Part shown: piece by piece, positions 33,544 through 42,090 of the stretch
Position numbering within the stretch: the first letter of the stretch is position 1
Layout: the number at the start of each line of letters is the position of its first letter
Assembly: GCA_023416585.1 (NCBI GenBank)
Contig: JAEZHM010000053.1
Location: 1-62,603, forward strand
Origin: Bacillota bacterium
Lineage (GTDB): Bacteria; Bacillota; Clostridia; Christensenellales; Aristaeellaceae
Length of the DNA: 62,603 nt
Reading direction: 5' to 3'
Program-made: the position numbers and the translations under genes
Notes under the pieces: model-generated
Database searches by the model: none
What the model was told of the DNA's origin: nothing
Seen by the model: only the letters and a program-made list of their open reading frames with translations

Positions 33544-36111
33544 TCATGGGGAGAGCTGATTGCCGCCAGGCAGCGTGGATTCCTCGGTACTTAATGACTT
33601 TTGATCCATGTACCATCCAATAAAGTCTCTGACTGACGGTGCCGCTGCGGCGCCCGAATAACCGTTTGGAATGAAGGCAACCACGGCAATCTCCGGCTTG
33701 TCAATCGGCGCAAAGGCAACGAACCAGGAGTTGTTTTCCAGGTCGATATAAGAGTTTTCTGCCGTTCCGGTTTTAGCCGCCATATCTTTCTGATATTTGA
33801 AATTCTTGAAGTAGCTGGCTGCCGTACCGGTTTCGTCAATAACCTCTTCCATACCTTTCTTGAGGTAGGGAATGTATTGATCCGCACCTTCCAGGGTATT
33901 GAAGAGCGTCGGCGTGCGCTGGCTGATGACTTCCCCTTCAGGAGAAATAACGGAATCCACCAGCATCAAATTGTATACATCCCCGCCGTTGGCGATGGCC
34001 GCCACATAACGGGCGACAGCAGCAGGCGTCAAAACGGTGATACCTTGCCCGATGGCGGTTTGAATGGCGTAGCTTCCGCCCCACTTGATATCATTGAGGT
34101 AGATGTAGGCATCACCTATAACGGCCTGCAAATAAACCATTTCCTGGGTCATGTTCAGCTCTTCCATAAGGATCACACGCATGTTCGCGATCCATGTTTC
34201 ACCTTCCGGACCCTGTGTGGTATTCACAGCCATATCCATCAAACGCTTGACACAACGGTTCAGCCTCTCCTCATCATAGATGATCTTGCGGCTGGCGCCA
34301 AAATTGCGCAGGTGCTTTTTCAAGGAATTGAACACGATGATGGGGATCGATGTATCCTGGTACGCTTCCCCCATCGCCCGGCTCGGATCGTATAGCGTGG
34401 TTTGCGTGCCTACCACGCTGCGGACTTCGCCAGGCAGGTCAATGCCCGTCTTGGACGTCAGCCCCAGATAGGAGGCATATTTGTACAGAAGATCGTCGTG
34501 GGTTTCAAACAGGCGGCTGCCCAATGTATAGAAAAAGTAGTTGCAGGAGTTTTTGATACCCGCTACAATCGTCTGATTCTGCTGATGCAGATACCGTTCG
34601 TTGGGAGTGATCCAGCATTTAGGCGCCTTGGACTTGTCATTTTCATATAGTGTAAAAGGGCCTTCGTCATTGATAACTGTATTTGCATCGAATGCAGGCG
34701 TTAGTTTGTCCCCTTCCATCAAGGCAGCCAAGCCGGTAACCATTTTGAATATGGAGCCTGGAGCGCCGCGCGCCTGAATGGCGTAATTCAGGAAGAGACC
34801 CCGGGAGTCTGTTTGAATTTGCTTTGCCACATCGCCCCCTGTCACCAGGGCGTTCAGGTCATACGTTGGATAATTGGCCATGGCCAATACTCTGCCCTGC
34901 ATATCGACCACCATCAGTACGCCATGCTCTGCCAGCAGCAAAGGGTACTTTTCCCAATTTCTATTGGCAATGTCTTCTTTGTTATCTTCCTTCCACCTGT
35001 TGTCCACCATTTTTTGTTCCTGTTTGTCGCGCGTTTTATTAACGTTGTCGGCAATAGCGCGCTCGGCCTGCTGTTGATAGCTTGCATTGATTGTAAGCTT
35101 CACATTATTGCCGTCTTTGGGTTCTGCAGAGGAAATCACCCGCGTAACCTTGCCCAGCCGGTCACGTTCCAGCTCCTTGTAACCCTGGCGGACAGAAGAA
35201 TTCTGGGTCAGCCAGTCTTCCATGGAGGCCTCGATCCCGTCTTCCCCAATGGTATCATTAAAGGAATACCCTTTAGGCTGCAGCTCCTCGTTGAATTTGG
35301 TAGTCGAATAAATAGGGCCGGTATAACCAATGATCTGTGATGCCATTGTCGATCTTGGATAGATCCTTTTCGTGCCCATCGCTATTTCCATGCCCGGCAG
35401 CAGGATGGAACGTGTTTCCACCTCCATTACCGTCTCATAAGAAATGTCCTTGGCGATTACAATGGGCTGGGAATTAAACAGATTCATCTGCATTTCGGAA
35501 TAGACGGCAATGATCTTCAGCATCGTCGCATCATCCATATCTTTTGGAATCTGATATCTGGTCCTCAAGCCCTTCAAACCGTTGATGCCGTTGATGCAGC
35601 TGTCCGCAGTGGGATAGTAAGCCATGGAAAGGTAATGGTTGCTGCGCCACTGCTTCTCCCGTTTCTCCAGCACCGCATCAGATACGCCGCTGCCGAAATT
35701 GAAACGCCATTCCTTTGTTTCCGGATCATATTCAAATACGGATGTTACAGAAAGCTTTCCACCGTTCTTTTCAATGATACCGATTGTCTGGGCGATGGAC
35801 TCTGTAAAGGCTTTGTACTCATCCTGTGAATTCTGCGATCCATCCCGGTAGAAGGTGACGTTATAAGTTGGCTCATCCTGCGCCATTATTACAGAATTGG
35901 CGTCTGTAATCATGCCGCGGCTGCCGCGCAGGATTACTTTCGTAGTGCGCTTTTTATTCGCCTGCAAAACATAGGCATCAGCTCCGTAAAGCTGCAGGTC
36001 CACCAAGCCAAAAACCAGGTAACCAAATATAAGCAGTATAACGAATATAAAAACGATATACCGACCGTTTGCCTGGATGAAAGTCCGCTCTCTTTCTGAA
36101 TGATTGGTCAT
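33544..36111 (-). CDS. mrdA: Penicillin-binding protein 2 (elongation transpeptidase)
   Basis: Class B transpeptidase for lateral wall growth, 855 aa, larger than E. coli PBP2. One N-terminal membrane helix (about 18-38). The dimerisation domain covers roughly 60-340. Active-site motifs are Ser453-x-x-Lys456 (GSIFK), Ser522-Cys-Asn524 and Lys780-Thr-Gly782. About 95 mostly helical residues (roughly 585-680) are inserted between the SxN motif and the AIGQG segment. The start is preceded by AAGGGAGGG. Gene order mreD-PBP2-minD-rodA supports the elongasome role. Confidence 0.95.
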   Translation of the reverse strand: MTNHSERERTFIQANGRYIVFIFVILLIFGYLVFGLVDLQLYGADAYVLQANKKRTTKVILRGSRGMITDANSVIMAQDEPTYNVTFYRDGSQNSQDEYKAFTESIAQTIGIIEKNGGKLSVTSVFEYDPETKEWRFNFGSGVSDAVLEKREKQWRSNHYLSMAYYPTADSCINGINGLKGLRTRYQIPKDMDDATMLKIIAVYSEMQMNLFNSQPIVIAKDISYETVMEVETRSILLPGMEIAMGTKRIYPRSTMASQIIGYTGPIYSTTKFNEELQPKGYSFNDTIGEDGIEASMEDWLTQNSSVRQGYKELERDRLGKVTRVISSAEPKDGNNVKLTINASYQQQAERAIADNVNKTRDKQEQKMVDNRWKEDNKEDIANRNWEKYPLLLAEHGVLMVVDMQGRVLAMANYPTYDLNALVTGGDVAKQIQTDSRGLFLNYAIQARGAPGSIFKMVTGLAALMEGDKLTPAFDANTVINDEGPFTLYENDKSKAPKCWITPNERYLHQQNQTIVAGIKNSCNYFFYTLGSRLFETHDDLLYKYASYLGLTSKTGIDLPGEVRSVVGTQTTLYDPSRAMGEAYQDTSIPIIVFNSLKKHLRNFGASRKIIYDEERLNRCVKRLMDMAVNTTQGPEGETWIANMRVILMEELNMTQEMVYLQAVIGDAYIYLNDIKWGGSYAIQTAIGQGITVLTPAAVARYVAAIANGGDVYNLMLVDSVISPEGEVISQRTPTLFNTLEGADQYIPYLKKGMEEVIDETGTAASYFKNFKYQKDMAAKTGTAENSYIDLENNSWFVAFAPIDKPEIAVVAFIPNGYSGAAAAPSVRDFIGWYMDQKSLSTEESTLPGGNQLSP

Positions 36112-36125
36112 TGGGTGCCCTCCCT

Positions 36126-36680
36126 TCAGACAGCCGCCTGGATGCCGGTTCTCTTAGCATACAAGCCAAGTAGCCAGCGGGCAGGCAGCATGATCAAGGC
36201 AGTTACAGCAGTTGTATAGACGATGGAACCAATAGCACGCCCGAAGTTGTTTAAGTTAAGATCCACACCGTTCAGGTAAATGAATAAAAGATGGACCGTT
36301 TCGAACCACGCAATATCAAAAAGAACACAAAGCAGCGTGCGAAGCTTTGAATCGCTGTTCACACCCGGCTTTCCCTGGCTTCGCTCCTGCTCCAGCTTTC
36401 TTTCCGACTTATCCGCAAAAATCAAGCTTCCCAGTTGTCCGATGGCAGGATATGTAACCAGATACAGGCTCGGCAGACCGCCCATCATCGCTTCCATGAT
36501 GATGCCTGCTGTACACGCAACACCAAAGGAATAAAACCGGCCATACGCCACGGTCACGATGGCGATCAAAGAAAACAGCAGATTGGGTGTGATGCCACCT
36601 ATAGCCAGATAGGGCATGATGCAAACCTGGCACAAGTACCCAACCATGATCAGCAGCAAGGCCTTTATAACTCTGCGCAC
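36126..36680 (-). CDS. mreD: Rod-shape determining protein MreD
   Basis: Integral membrane partner of MreC, 184 aa with five to six hydrophobic segments and almost no soluble part except a charged loop near residues 90-110 (DKSERKLEQERSQGKPG). Identification rests on length, topology and its place between mreC and PBP2. The start is a GTG at 36680 behind GGAGGGGG, three bases after the mreC stop. Confidence 0.9.
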   Translation of the reverse strand: MRRVIKALLLIMVGYLCQVCIMPYLAIGGITPNLLFSLIAIVTVAYGRFYSFGVACTAGIIMEAMMGGLPSLYLVTYPAIGQLGSLIFADKSERKLEQERSQGKPGVNSDSKLRTLLCVLFDIAWFETVHLLFIYLNGVDLNLNNFGRAIGSIVYTTAVTALIMLPARWLLGLYAKRTGIQAAV

Positions 36681-36683
36681 GCT

Positions 36684-37952
36684 TTAGTCCCCCTCCACAG
36701 TCAAGTCATCCAGGGAGAAGGTGGGTGTAGGCGAGGGCGTAGGCGCATTGGTGGGCGGCGGCGCTGTTGTTACAACTACAGAACCTTCTGGCACATGATA
36801 CTCCAGACCGTTGTTTTCAGGCGAAGGAGTCTGTATAGGTGCCGGCGTAGGCGTCGGTGACGGTGTAGGAGATGGCGCAGGCGTGGCATTGGGATCCAGC
36901 GTGGGCGTAGGTGTACCCATCTGTATGACGTTCCCGCCTATCTCCAGTTTTGGCAAAGGCCGGGCAGTATCCAAAGGAACAATGTCTCTGACGGCGCTGG
37001 TGTCCGCGCGCTTTTCAATTGCCTCGCCCTCCGGTTTATACCGCAGTACGATCACATACTCAATGTGCTGGAAATCCACCTTCGGTTCGACCACGATGTA
37101 CTGTTTGTTGGCATCCATGCCCCTTGTGCTTTCCCTCACAGTGCCAATTGGAATCCCCTTTGGAAAAGCAGTACTTATGCCGGAGTCATCCTTGTCAGTT
37201 GAGCCCACGCCGGAGGTGACCACGGTGTCTCCAGGCCTGGGCAGATTGTCCGGCAGATAGTACATTCGGCACATGGGCTGACCATCCTCGCCCAGCGTGC
37301 CTCTCACCATGCCCTGATCCCGGGAGGTTTGGATCAGCCCGGGAATGCTGGCCTGGCTGTCAATAATAGAACGAACCTTGGCCCTGTTTGCCGTCACGTC
37401 ATATGTAAACCCGACCAATGCTCCATCCGTGGTGACAGCCATCATTTCCTCAATGCCGTCATTGAAGCCCTTGTTGATGTCGAATACGGAAAAATAGTTG
37501 CCGGGGTCACGGCCAATCACCGTGCACGAAATTGGGTTCATGGCCGCATTGGCCGATATTTCCGGATCCAGGTTTTTAGAGGCAGCCAGCATTGCCTCCA
37601 GTTCATCCACCCTCATGGCCTGATAATACAGCTGTGCGTTTTCATCCTTTAAGCGGTTGTATTCGTACTCCAGGTTACTTCGCAGTTTCAAGTTACGAAG
37701 ATAGCCAACTACGGCATTGGTGACGGATGCAAATATGTTCTGAACAGGCGCCACCGTATCGGCTACTACCGTGCCAGGTACCTGAAGCAGGCCGTTTGTA
37801 GGGAATATGCTTGCAAAAATCATGATACCAATCACCAAAAGCAAAAAAGCGCAAACAAGCCAGGCCACCACCTTGCGAAGCCTGGGGCGTTCCTTTTTTT
37901 CCGGCTCGACTTGTATGGGATTATCTTGAGCCCTTTGCTTTCTGATTCTCAT
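36684..37952 (-). CDS. mreC: Rod-shape determining protein MreC with Pro/Thr-rich tail
   Basis: Periplasm-facing scaffold of the elongasome. 422 aa: a basic cytosolic N-terminus, one membrane helix at about 28-50, a coiled coil at about 75-115, then the two beta-barrel domains to about residue 315. A C-terminal tail of about 85 residues is rich in PTP/SPT repeats (for example APSPTPSPTPTP), unlike the core and probably disordered in the wall. The tail is the only unusual feature; MreC proteins commonly end near residue 280-320. Confidence 0.94.
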   Translation of the reverse strand: MRIRKQRAQDNPIQVEPEKKERPRLRKVVAWLVCAFLLLVIGIMIFASIFPTNGLLQVPGTVVADTVAPVQNIFASVTNAVVGYLRNLKLRSNLEYEYNRLKDENAQLYYQAMRVDELEAMLAASKNLDPEISANAAMNPISCTVIGRDPGNYFSVFDINKGFNDGIEEMMAVTTDGALVGFTYDVTANRAKVRSIIDSQASIPGLIQTSRDQGMVRGTLGEDGQPMCRMYYLPDNLPRPGDTVVTSGVGSTDKDDSGISTAFPKGIPIGTVRESTRGMDANKQYIVVEPKVDFQHIEYVIVLRYKPEGEAIEKRADTSAVRDIVPLDTARPLPKLEIGGNVIQMGTPTPTLDPNATPAPSPTPSPTPTPAPIQTPSPENNGLEYHVPEGSVVVTTAPPPTNAPTPSPTPTFSLDDLTVEGD

Positions 37953-37973
37953 GGCTAAGACTTACTCTCCTTA

Positions 37974-38999
37974 TCAATGGCGCAAGAAGCCGCTCTTGCC
38001 GATCCTGTGAAGGACCTCAATGTTCTCGGCCAGATAGCCGATGCCCATGGCCGCGCAATCCATGGGTTCCTTGGCTAGAAGTACGGGAATACCAAGCTCC
38101 GAGGCGATATACTGGTCCATGCCGAATAGCAACGCTCCGCCGCCGGTCAAATGGATACCGCTTCTCATGACATCCCCCGCCAATTCCGGCGGTGTCCGCT
38201 CCAGCACCCACTTGATGGCGGACATAATGGCCAGACACGGCTCATTCAGCGCCTCATAGACCTGGGCGGAGGTGATTTCCGTCGTTTGCGGAAGGCTGGT
38301 GATCAGGTCACGGCCCCGAACCAGCGCCCGCCTTGTTTCCTCTATCGGAAGTGCGGAGCCCAGGTCCATCTTCACTTCCTCGGCTGTTCTATCACCAATG
38401 AGCATATTGAATTCCCGTTTGATGAAATTAATGATGGCCTCATCCATTTTTACGCCGCCAACGCGGATAGAATGAGAAATCACGACGCCACCCAGGGAAA
38501 TAACGGCGGCATCTGTCGTTCCCCCGCCTATATCAACCACCATGCTTCCCACCGGCTCATATACGGGCAAGCCGGAACCAATGGCGGCGGCAAACGGCTT
38601 TTCAATAATATGCACCTGACGTGCACCTGCCACTTTCGTGGCCTCTGTCACAGCGTGGCGCTCAATAGGCGAAATGCTGCAGGGAACCGTAATCAGCACC
38701 CTGGGCTTCACCAGATGTGATACGCCGATAGCCTCCCGAATGAAATACTGGATCATGAGCTTTGTCATGTCAAAGTCGGAAATCACGCCTTCCCGCAGGG
38801 GATGGATATCCATGATCCCTCCTGTGGCGCGCCCCTTCATGATCCGGGCTTCTTCCCCAATGGCTTTTACCACACGCTTATTGTCGCTTTCCACTACGAC
38901 AATGGTTGGCTCATTTACCACAATGCCTTTTCCGCGAACGTACACTGAAGTGTTTGCTGTCCCCAAATCTATGCCAATGTCAGGCGCTACAATGGCCAT
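37974..38999 (-). CDS. mreB: Actin-like cell shape protein MreB
   Basis: Filament-forming actin homologue that guides wall synthesis. 341 aa. Phosphate-binding IDLGTANTSVYVRGKG at residues 8-23, the second motif VVDIGGGTTDAAVI, and the adenosine motif LTGGGALLFGMDQYI are all intact. It starts just after maf (3 bases apart) and is followed by mreC. Mbl would look alike; the neighbouring mreC and mreD favour MreB. Confidence 0.97.
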   Translation of the reverse strand: MAIVAPDIGIDLGTANTSVYVRGKGIVVNEPTIVVVESDNKRVVKAIGEEARIMKGRATGGIMDIHPLREGVISDFDMTKLMIQYFIREAIGVSHLVKPRVLITVPCSISPIERHAVTEATKVAGARQVHIIEKPFAAAIGSGLPVYEPVGSMVVDIGGGTTDAAVISLGGVVISHSIRVGGVKMDEAIINFIKREFNMLIGDRTAEEVKMDLGSALPIEETRRALVRGRDLITSLPQTTEITSAQVYEALNEPCLAIMSAIKWVLERTPPELAGDVMRSGIHLTGGGALLFGMDQYIASELGIPVLLAKEPMDCAAMGIGYLAENIEVLHRIGKSGFLRH

Positions 39000-39001
39000 G
39001 T

Positions 39002-39604
39002 TTACACATCCAATCTATTTAGTACGCTCACGCCGAAATTCGAAAGCATTCTTCTTACCAGCGCCATAGGCAGACCGATCACGTTGGAAGCACTCCCCCG
39101 AATTTCTTCCACAAACATGCCGCCACGCCCCTGTATGGCATAGGCGCCAGCTTTATCGAAAGGCTCGCCTGTACTTGCGTATAACGCGGCAAGAGGCTCG
39201 TCCAGTTTTGAAAACCGGACCCGTGTCTTATCATAGGAAATTTCCTTTTTTCCGTTTAGCCCATCCAACAGGCAAACGCCTGTATAAACCTCATGCCAGC
39301 CGCCGCTGAGTGTCAGCAGCATCTGCACCGCATCGGAAAATGAGGAGGGTTTTCCCAATACCTGGCCGCCGCGGGCCACAAGCGTATCAGCAGCCAAAAT
39401 GATTCGGCTCCCATACAGGATCCTTACCGCCTCCGCCTTGCGCTGCGCAAGTTCGCATACGCGCTGCGCTGGAGTGCCGTCACATTCTTCATCTGTGTTC
39501 AGAGATACAATCTCAAACGGCACGCCCATCAAGCTTAGCAGCTCTTTGCGCCGGGGCGAACCGGAGGCCAGAAGAATCGGCGCGTAAGAAGGCTGCAAAT
39601 CCAA
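39002..39604 (-). CDS. maf: Maf-family nucleotide pyrophosphatase
   Basis: Hydrolyses non-canonical or excess nucleoside triphosphates. 200 aa. The signature LLASGSPRRKELL is near the N-terminus; ILAADTLV and KAGAYAIQGRGG are the other family motifs. I place the start at the TTG at 39604, because GGAGGG (39611-39616) is spaced 6 bases before it and would lie inside the gene if the ATG at 39619 were used. It leads the mreB operon, the usual Firmicutes arrangement. Confidence 0.95.
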   Translation of the reverse strand: MDLQPSYAPILLASGSPRRKELLSLMGVPFEIVSLNTDEECDGTPAQRVCELAQRKAEAVRILYGSRIILAADTLVARGGQVLGKPSSFSDAVQMLLTLSGGWHEVYTGVCLLDGLNGKKEISYDKTRVRFSKLDEPLAALYASTGEPFDKAGAYAIQGRGGMFVEEIRGSASNVIGLPMALVRRMLSNFGVSVLNRLDV

Positions 39605-39639
39605 ACTGCTCCCTCCCATTGTTGTCCGGCGTTCCGATT

Positions 39640-39648
39640 ATTATAGCA
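39640..39648 (-). promoter_or_regulatory. Extended -10 promoter of the maf-mre operon
   Basis: Minus-strand TGCTATAAT, about 36 bases before the maf start. No good -35 is visible. Confidence 0.6.
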
Positions 39649-39708
39649 TATTCACCTATGCTTCGTACAGGCTTCCACCCAAAAAGGTAATGAAAACCAG
39701 TAAATCGT

Positions 39709-39750
39709 AAAACCCCAATGTCGGAAATTTCTTGCCGTCATTGGGGTTTT
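39709..39750 (-). terminator. Terminator of the rnf operon
   Basis: AAAACCCCAATG (39709-39720) and CATTGGGGTTTT (39739-39750) form a perfect 12-bp stem, with T-rich sequence after it on the minus strand. It separates rnfB from the maf operon. Confidence 0.85.
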
Positions 39751-39777
39751 GGCATTTGTAAAAAATGTATGAAGCGA

Positions 39778-40845
39778 TCAGTTTATTTTTGTTTCAGTAG
39801 GTGCAGCCGCCGCATACGGCGTAGTACCCACTTTTGCAAACTCATCCCGCACATGCTCACGTACATGCAGTGTAATGCATTTTTTCGGACACTTCGCTAC
39901 ACATTCACCGCAGCCGGTGCATGCTTCAGTGATTTCGTGGGGTTGCTTGCGCTCCCCGCTGATGGCTTCAAACTTACATGTCTTTTTACACAAGGTGCAG
40001 CCTATACACTCGGATTTATCTATTTCTGCGATCATGCGGTTTCCAAAGTCACCCCAGATAGCGGATGTGGGACAGGATTCCGCGCACATCATGCAGCCAA
40101 CACATTTTTCATTGTCGATCTGAGGCAGATGATCCTTCATGGTGATGGCATCGAATTTGCATTCCTTGTAGCAGATCTCGCAGCCGATACAACCGGCTTT
40201 GCAGTTATCGGCAACCAGTTTCCCCTTCTCTGCCGCGCGGCAAAGAAGCCTTACGGGAAGTTTTTCCGGCTGCATTGCCAACACATTCTTGGGACAAACG
40301 TCTACACATGCGCCGCAGCTTGTACATTTTTTTGGATCGATCACGGCGATTTGGCGCTGCTCGTCGATAAGGATGGCATCAAATTTGCATGCGCGAACGC
40401 AGGTGCCAAGGCCCAGGCATGCATAATGGCAGGCCTTGTTGCCGTCGGATACCAGCGTGGCTGCTACGCAATCCTCAATGCCAGTATAGTTGAATTTGCT
40501 TTTGCACCTATCAAGACCGCCCTGACAGATGACCTGCGCCACCATGCGTTCTTTTGTGGTATCCTGTGCCTGGACACCCATAATCTGGGCGACCTTTTGG
40601 GCCAAATTCGGTCCGCCCACCGGGCAGGCGTCTACTTGTGCTTTTCCGGAGGCAATCGCTTCGGCCAGTGCGTCGCAGCCAGGATAACCGCAGCCGCCGC
40701 AGTTGGCGCCAGGCAGCACCTCCCGCACAGCATCCCGCAGCGGGTTGCCAGGCACCGCAAACACTTTGGACGTAATGGTTAAAATAATGCCAAATAACAG
40801 GCCTAAACCACCCAGCGTGATGGTGGCGGTTAATATTCCGCTCAA
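39778..40845 (-). CDS. rnfB: Rnf complex iron-sulfur subunit RnfB, multi-cluster form
   Basis: Electron entry subunit of the ferredoxin:NAD+ oxidoreductase. 355 aa: one N-terminal membrane helix (about 7-29), then the CGGCGYPGC Fe-S domain at about 48-56, then six ferredoxin-like Cys clusters, for example CTSCGACVDVCP, CIGCEICYKEC, CVGCMMCAESCP, CIGCTLCKKTC and CTGCGECVAKCP. The proteobacterial RnfB has only two such clusters; the long form is known from acetogens and clostridia. Last gene of the cluster, followed by a terminator. Confidence 0.96.
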   Translation of the reverse strand: MSGILTATITLGGLGLLFGIILTITSKVFAVPGNPLRDAVREVLPGANCGGCGYPGCDALAEAIASGKAQVDACPVGGPNLAQKVAQIMGVQAQDTTKERMVAQVICQGGLDRCKSKFNYTGIEDCVAATLVSDGNKACHYACLGLGTCVRACKFDAILIDEQRQIAVIDPKKCTSCGACVDVCPKNVLAMQPEKLPVRLLCRAAEKGKLVADNCKAGCIGCEICYKECKFDAITMKDHLPQIDNEKCVGCMMCAESCPTSAIWGDFGNRMIAEIDKSECIGCTLCKKTCKFEAISGERKQPHEITEACTGCGECVAKCPKKCITLHVREHVRDEFAKVGTTPYAAAAPTETKIN

Positions 40846-40861
40846 AATATCTTCCCCCTTT

Positions 40862-41437
40862 CTACTTGATCAGGCCTTTGAAGCCAAGGAAGGAAATGGC
40901 CATCAGCCCGGCAGTAATCAGAGCGCCGGGAAAGCCGTCCATCCACTTTGGCATTTTCGAAACAGCGAGCCTTTCCCGGATGGCGGAGAACAAAACGATA
41001 GATAAGGTGAAACCCAAGGCGGAACCTGTACCATTGACCACAGACTGTAAAAGGTTATAGCTCTTGGTCATATTAAGAACCGTAACGCCAAGCACGGCAC
41101 AGTTGGTGGTGATCAGCGGAAGGTATACACCCAGCGCCTGATACAGCGAAAAGCTGAACTTTTTCAGCGCCATTTCCACCACCTGTACAAGCACCCCGAT
41201 AACCAGGATGAATGCAATGGTGTACAGGTACTCCAGATGAAGCGGAATCAGAAGGAATGAATAAATCAAATAGCAGATCAGCGAAGCCAGCGCCATAACA
41301 AAAGTCACAGCCATGCCCATGCCCAAAGCCGTTTCCAGCTTCTTGGACACGCCCAGGAAAGGACAGATGCCCAGGAATTGGGACATGACGAAGTTGTTGA
41401 CAAGTATGGAGCCGATTAGTAAGAGCAAGTACTCCAT
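40862..41437 (-). CDS. rnfA: Rnf complex membrane subunit RnfA
   Basis: 191-residue protein with six membrane helices, homologous to RnfE and to NqrE/NqrD. The segments NNFVMSQFLGICPFLGVS (about 14-31) and LPLITTNCAVLGV (about 106-118) are the paired motifs carrying the membrane Fe-S cysteines (Cys25, Cys113). The start overlaps the last base of rnfE. Confidence 0.96.
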   Translation of the reverse strand: MEYLLLLIGSILVNNFVMSQFLGICPFLGVSKKLETALGMGMAVTFVMALASLICYLIYSFLLIPLHLEYLYTIAFILVIGVLVQVVEMALKKFSFSLYQALGVYLPLITTNCAVLGVTVLNMTKSYNLLQSVVNGTGSALGFTLSIVLFSAIRERLAVSKMPKWMDGFPGALITAGLMAISFLGFKGLIK

Positions 41438-42090
41438 TACGCAACCTCCCCTTCGCTGAGCTTCCTGGCATCTTTCCTCTTATCTGTCTTTTTGACCACA
41501 AGATTCACCATGGTCAACAGAAGCCCCAGCATAATGAACCCGCCGGGAGCCTGACCCACAATGGTCATTGGCGGAACGGATACTGGCAGTATCTGCATAC
41601 CGAAGAAGGTGCCCTTGCCGATGATTTCCCTAAGCGATGCCAGAATGGTGATTGCCAGCGTAAATCCTATGCCCATGCCGAGGCCGTCCATGATGGATGC
41701 CATAGGCGGATTGGTAAAGGCAAAGGATTCGGCACGGGCGAAAATGATGCAGTTCACAACAATCAAGGGGATATAGATGCCAAGCGTCTGGTCCAAGGCA
41801 GGCAGATAGGCCTTGATCAAAAGCTGTACGATGGTGGTAAAGGAAGCAATGACTACAATGAAGGCGGGAATACGAACGTTGCCCGGTATGATATTGCGCA
41901 AGGAGGAGATGATGAGGTTGGAACAGACCAGCACTGCCGTGGTCGCCAGGCCCATGCTGATGCCGTTGGCAGCCATTGTGGTCACTGCCAGCGTAGGACA
42001 CATGCCCAGTACCAGGCGAAAGGTGGGATTCTCCTTGACAATACCGTTGGTAAGCGTATTCTTCAGGCGGACAAAGCTGTTATCAGCCAT
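41437..42090 (-). CDS. rnfE: Rnf complex membrane subunit RnfE
   Basis: 217 aa, six membrane helices. Segments RLVLGMCPTLAVT (about 25-37) and IPLIVVNCIIFARAE (about 106-120) hold the cysteines that, with those of RnfA, form the intramembrane cluster. It overlaps the 3' end of rnfD by 8 bases, so there is no room for rnfG between them, where it lies in the usual C-D-G-E-A-B order. Confidence 0.96.
   Translation of the reverse strand: MADNSFVRLKNTLTNGIVKENPTFRLVLGMCPTLAVTTMAANGISMGLATTAVLVCSNLIISSLRNIIPGNVRIPAFIVVIASFTTIVQLLIKAYLPALDQTLGIYIPLIVVNCIIFARAESFAFTNPPMASIMDGLGMGIGFTLAITILASLREIIGKGTFFGMQILPVSVPPMTIVGQAPGGFIMLGLLLTMVNLVVKKTDKRKDARKLSEGEVA

Noticed and set aside
39718..40782. A 354-codon plus-strand open frame opposite rnfB
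   Set aside because: It is antisense to a clear RnfB and its cysteines and histidines come from the complement of ferredoxin codons. No ribosome binding site and no family resemblance.
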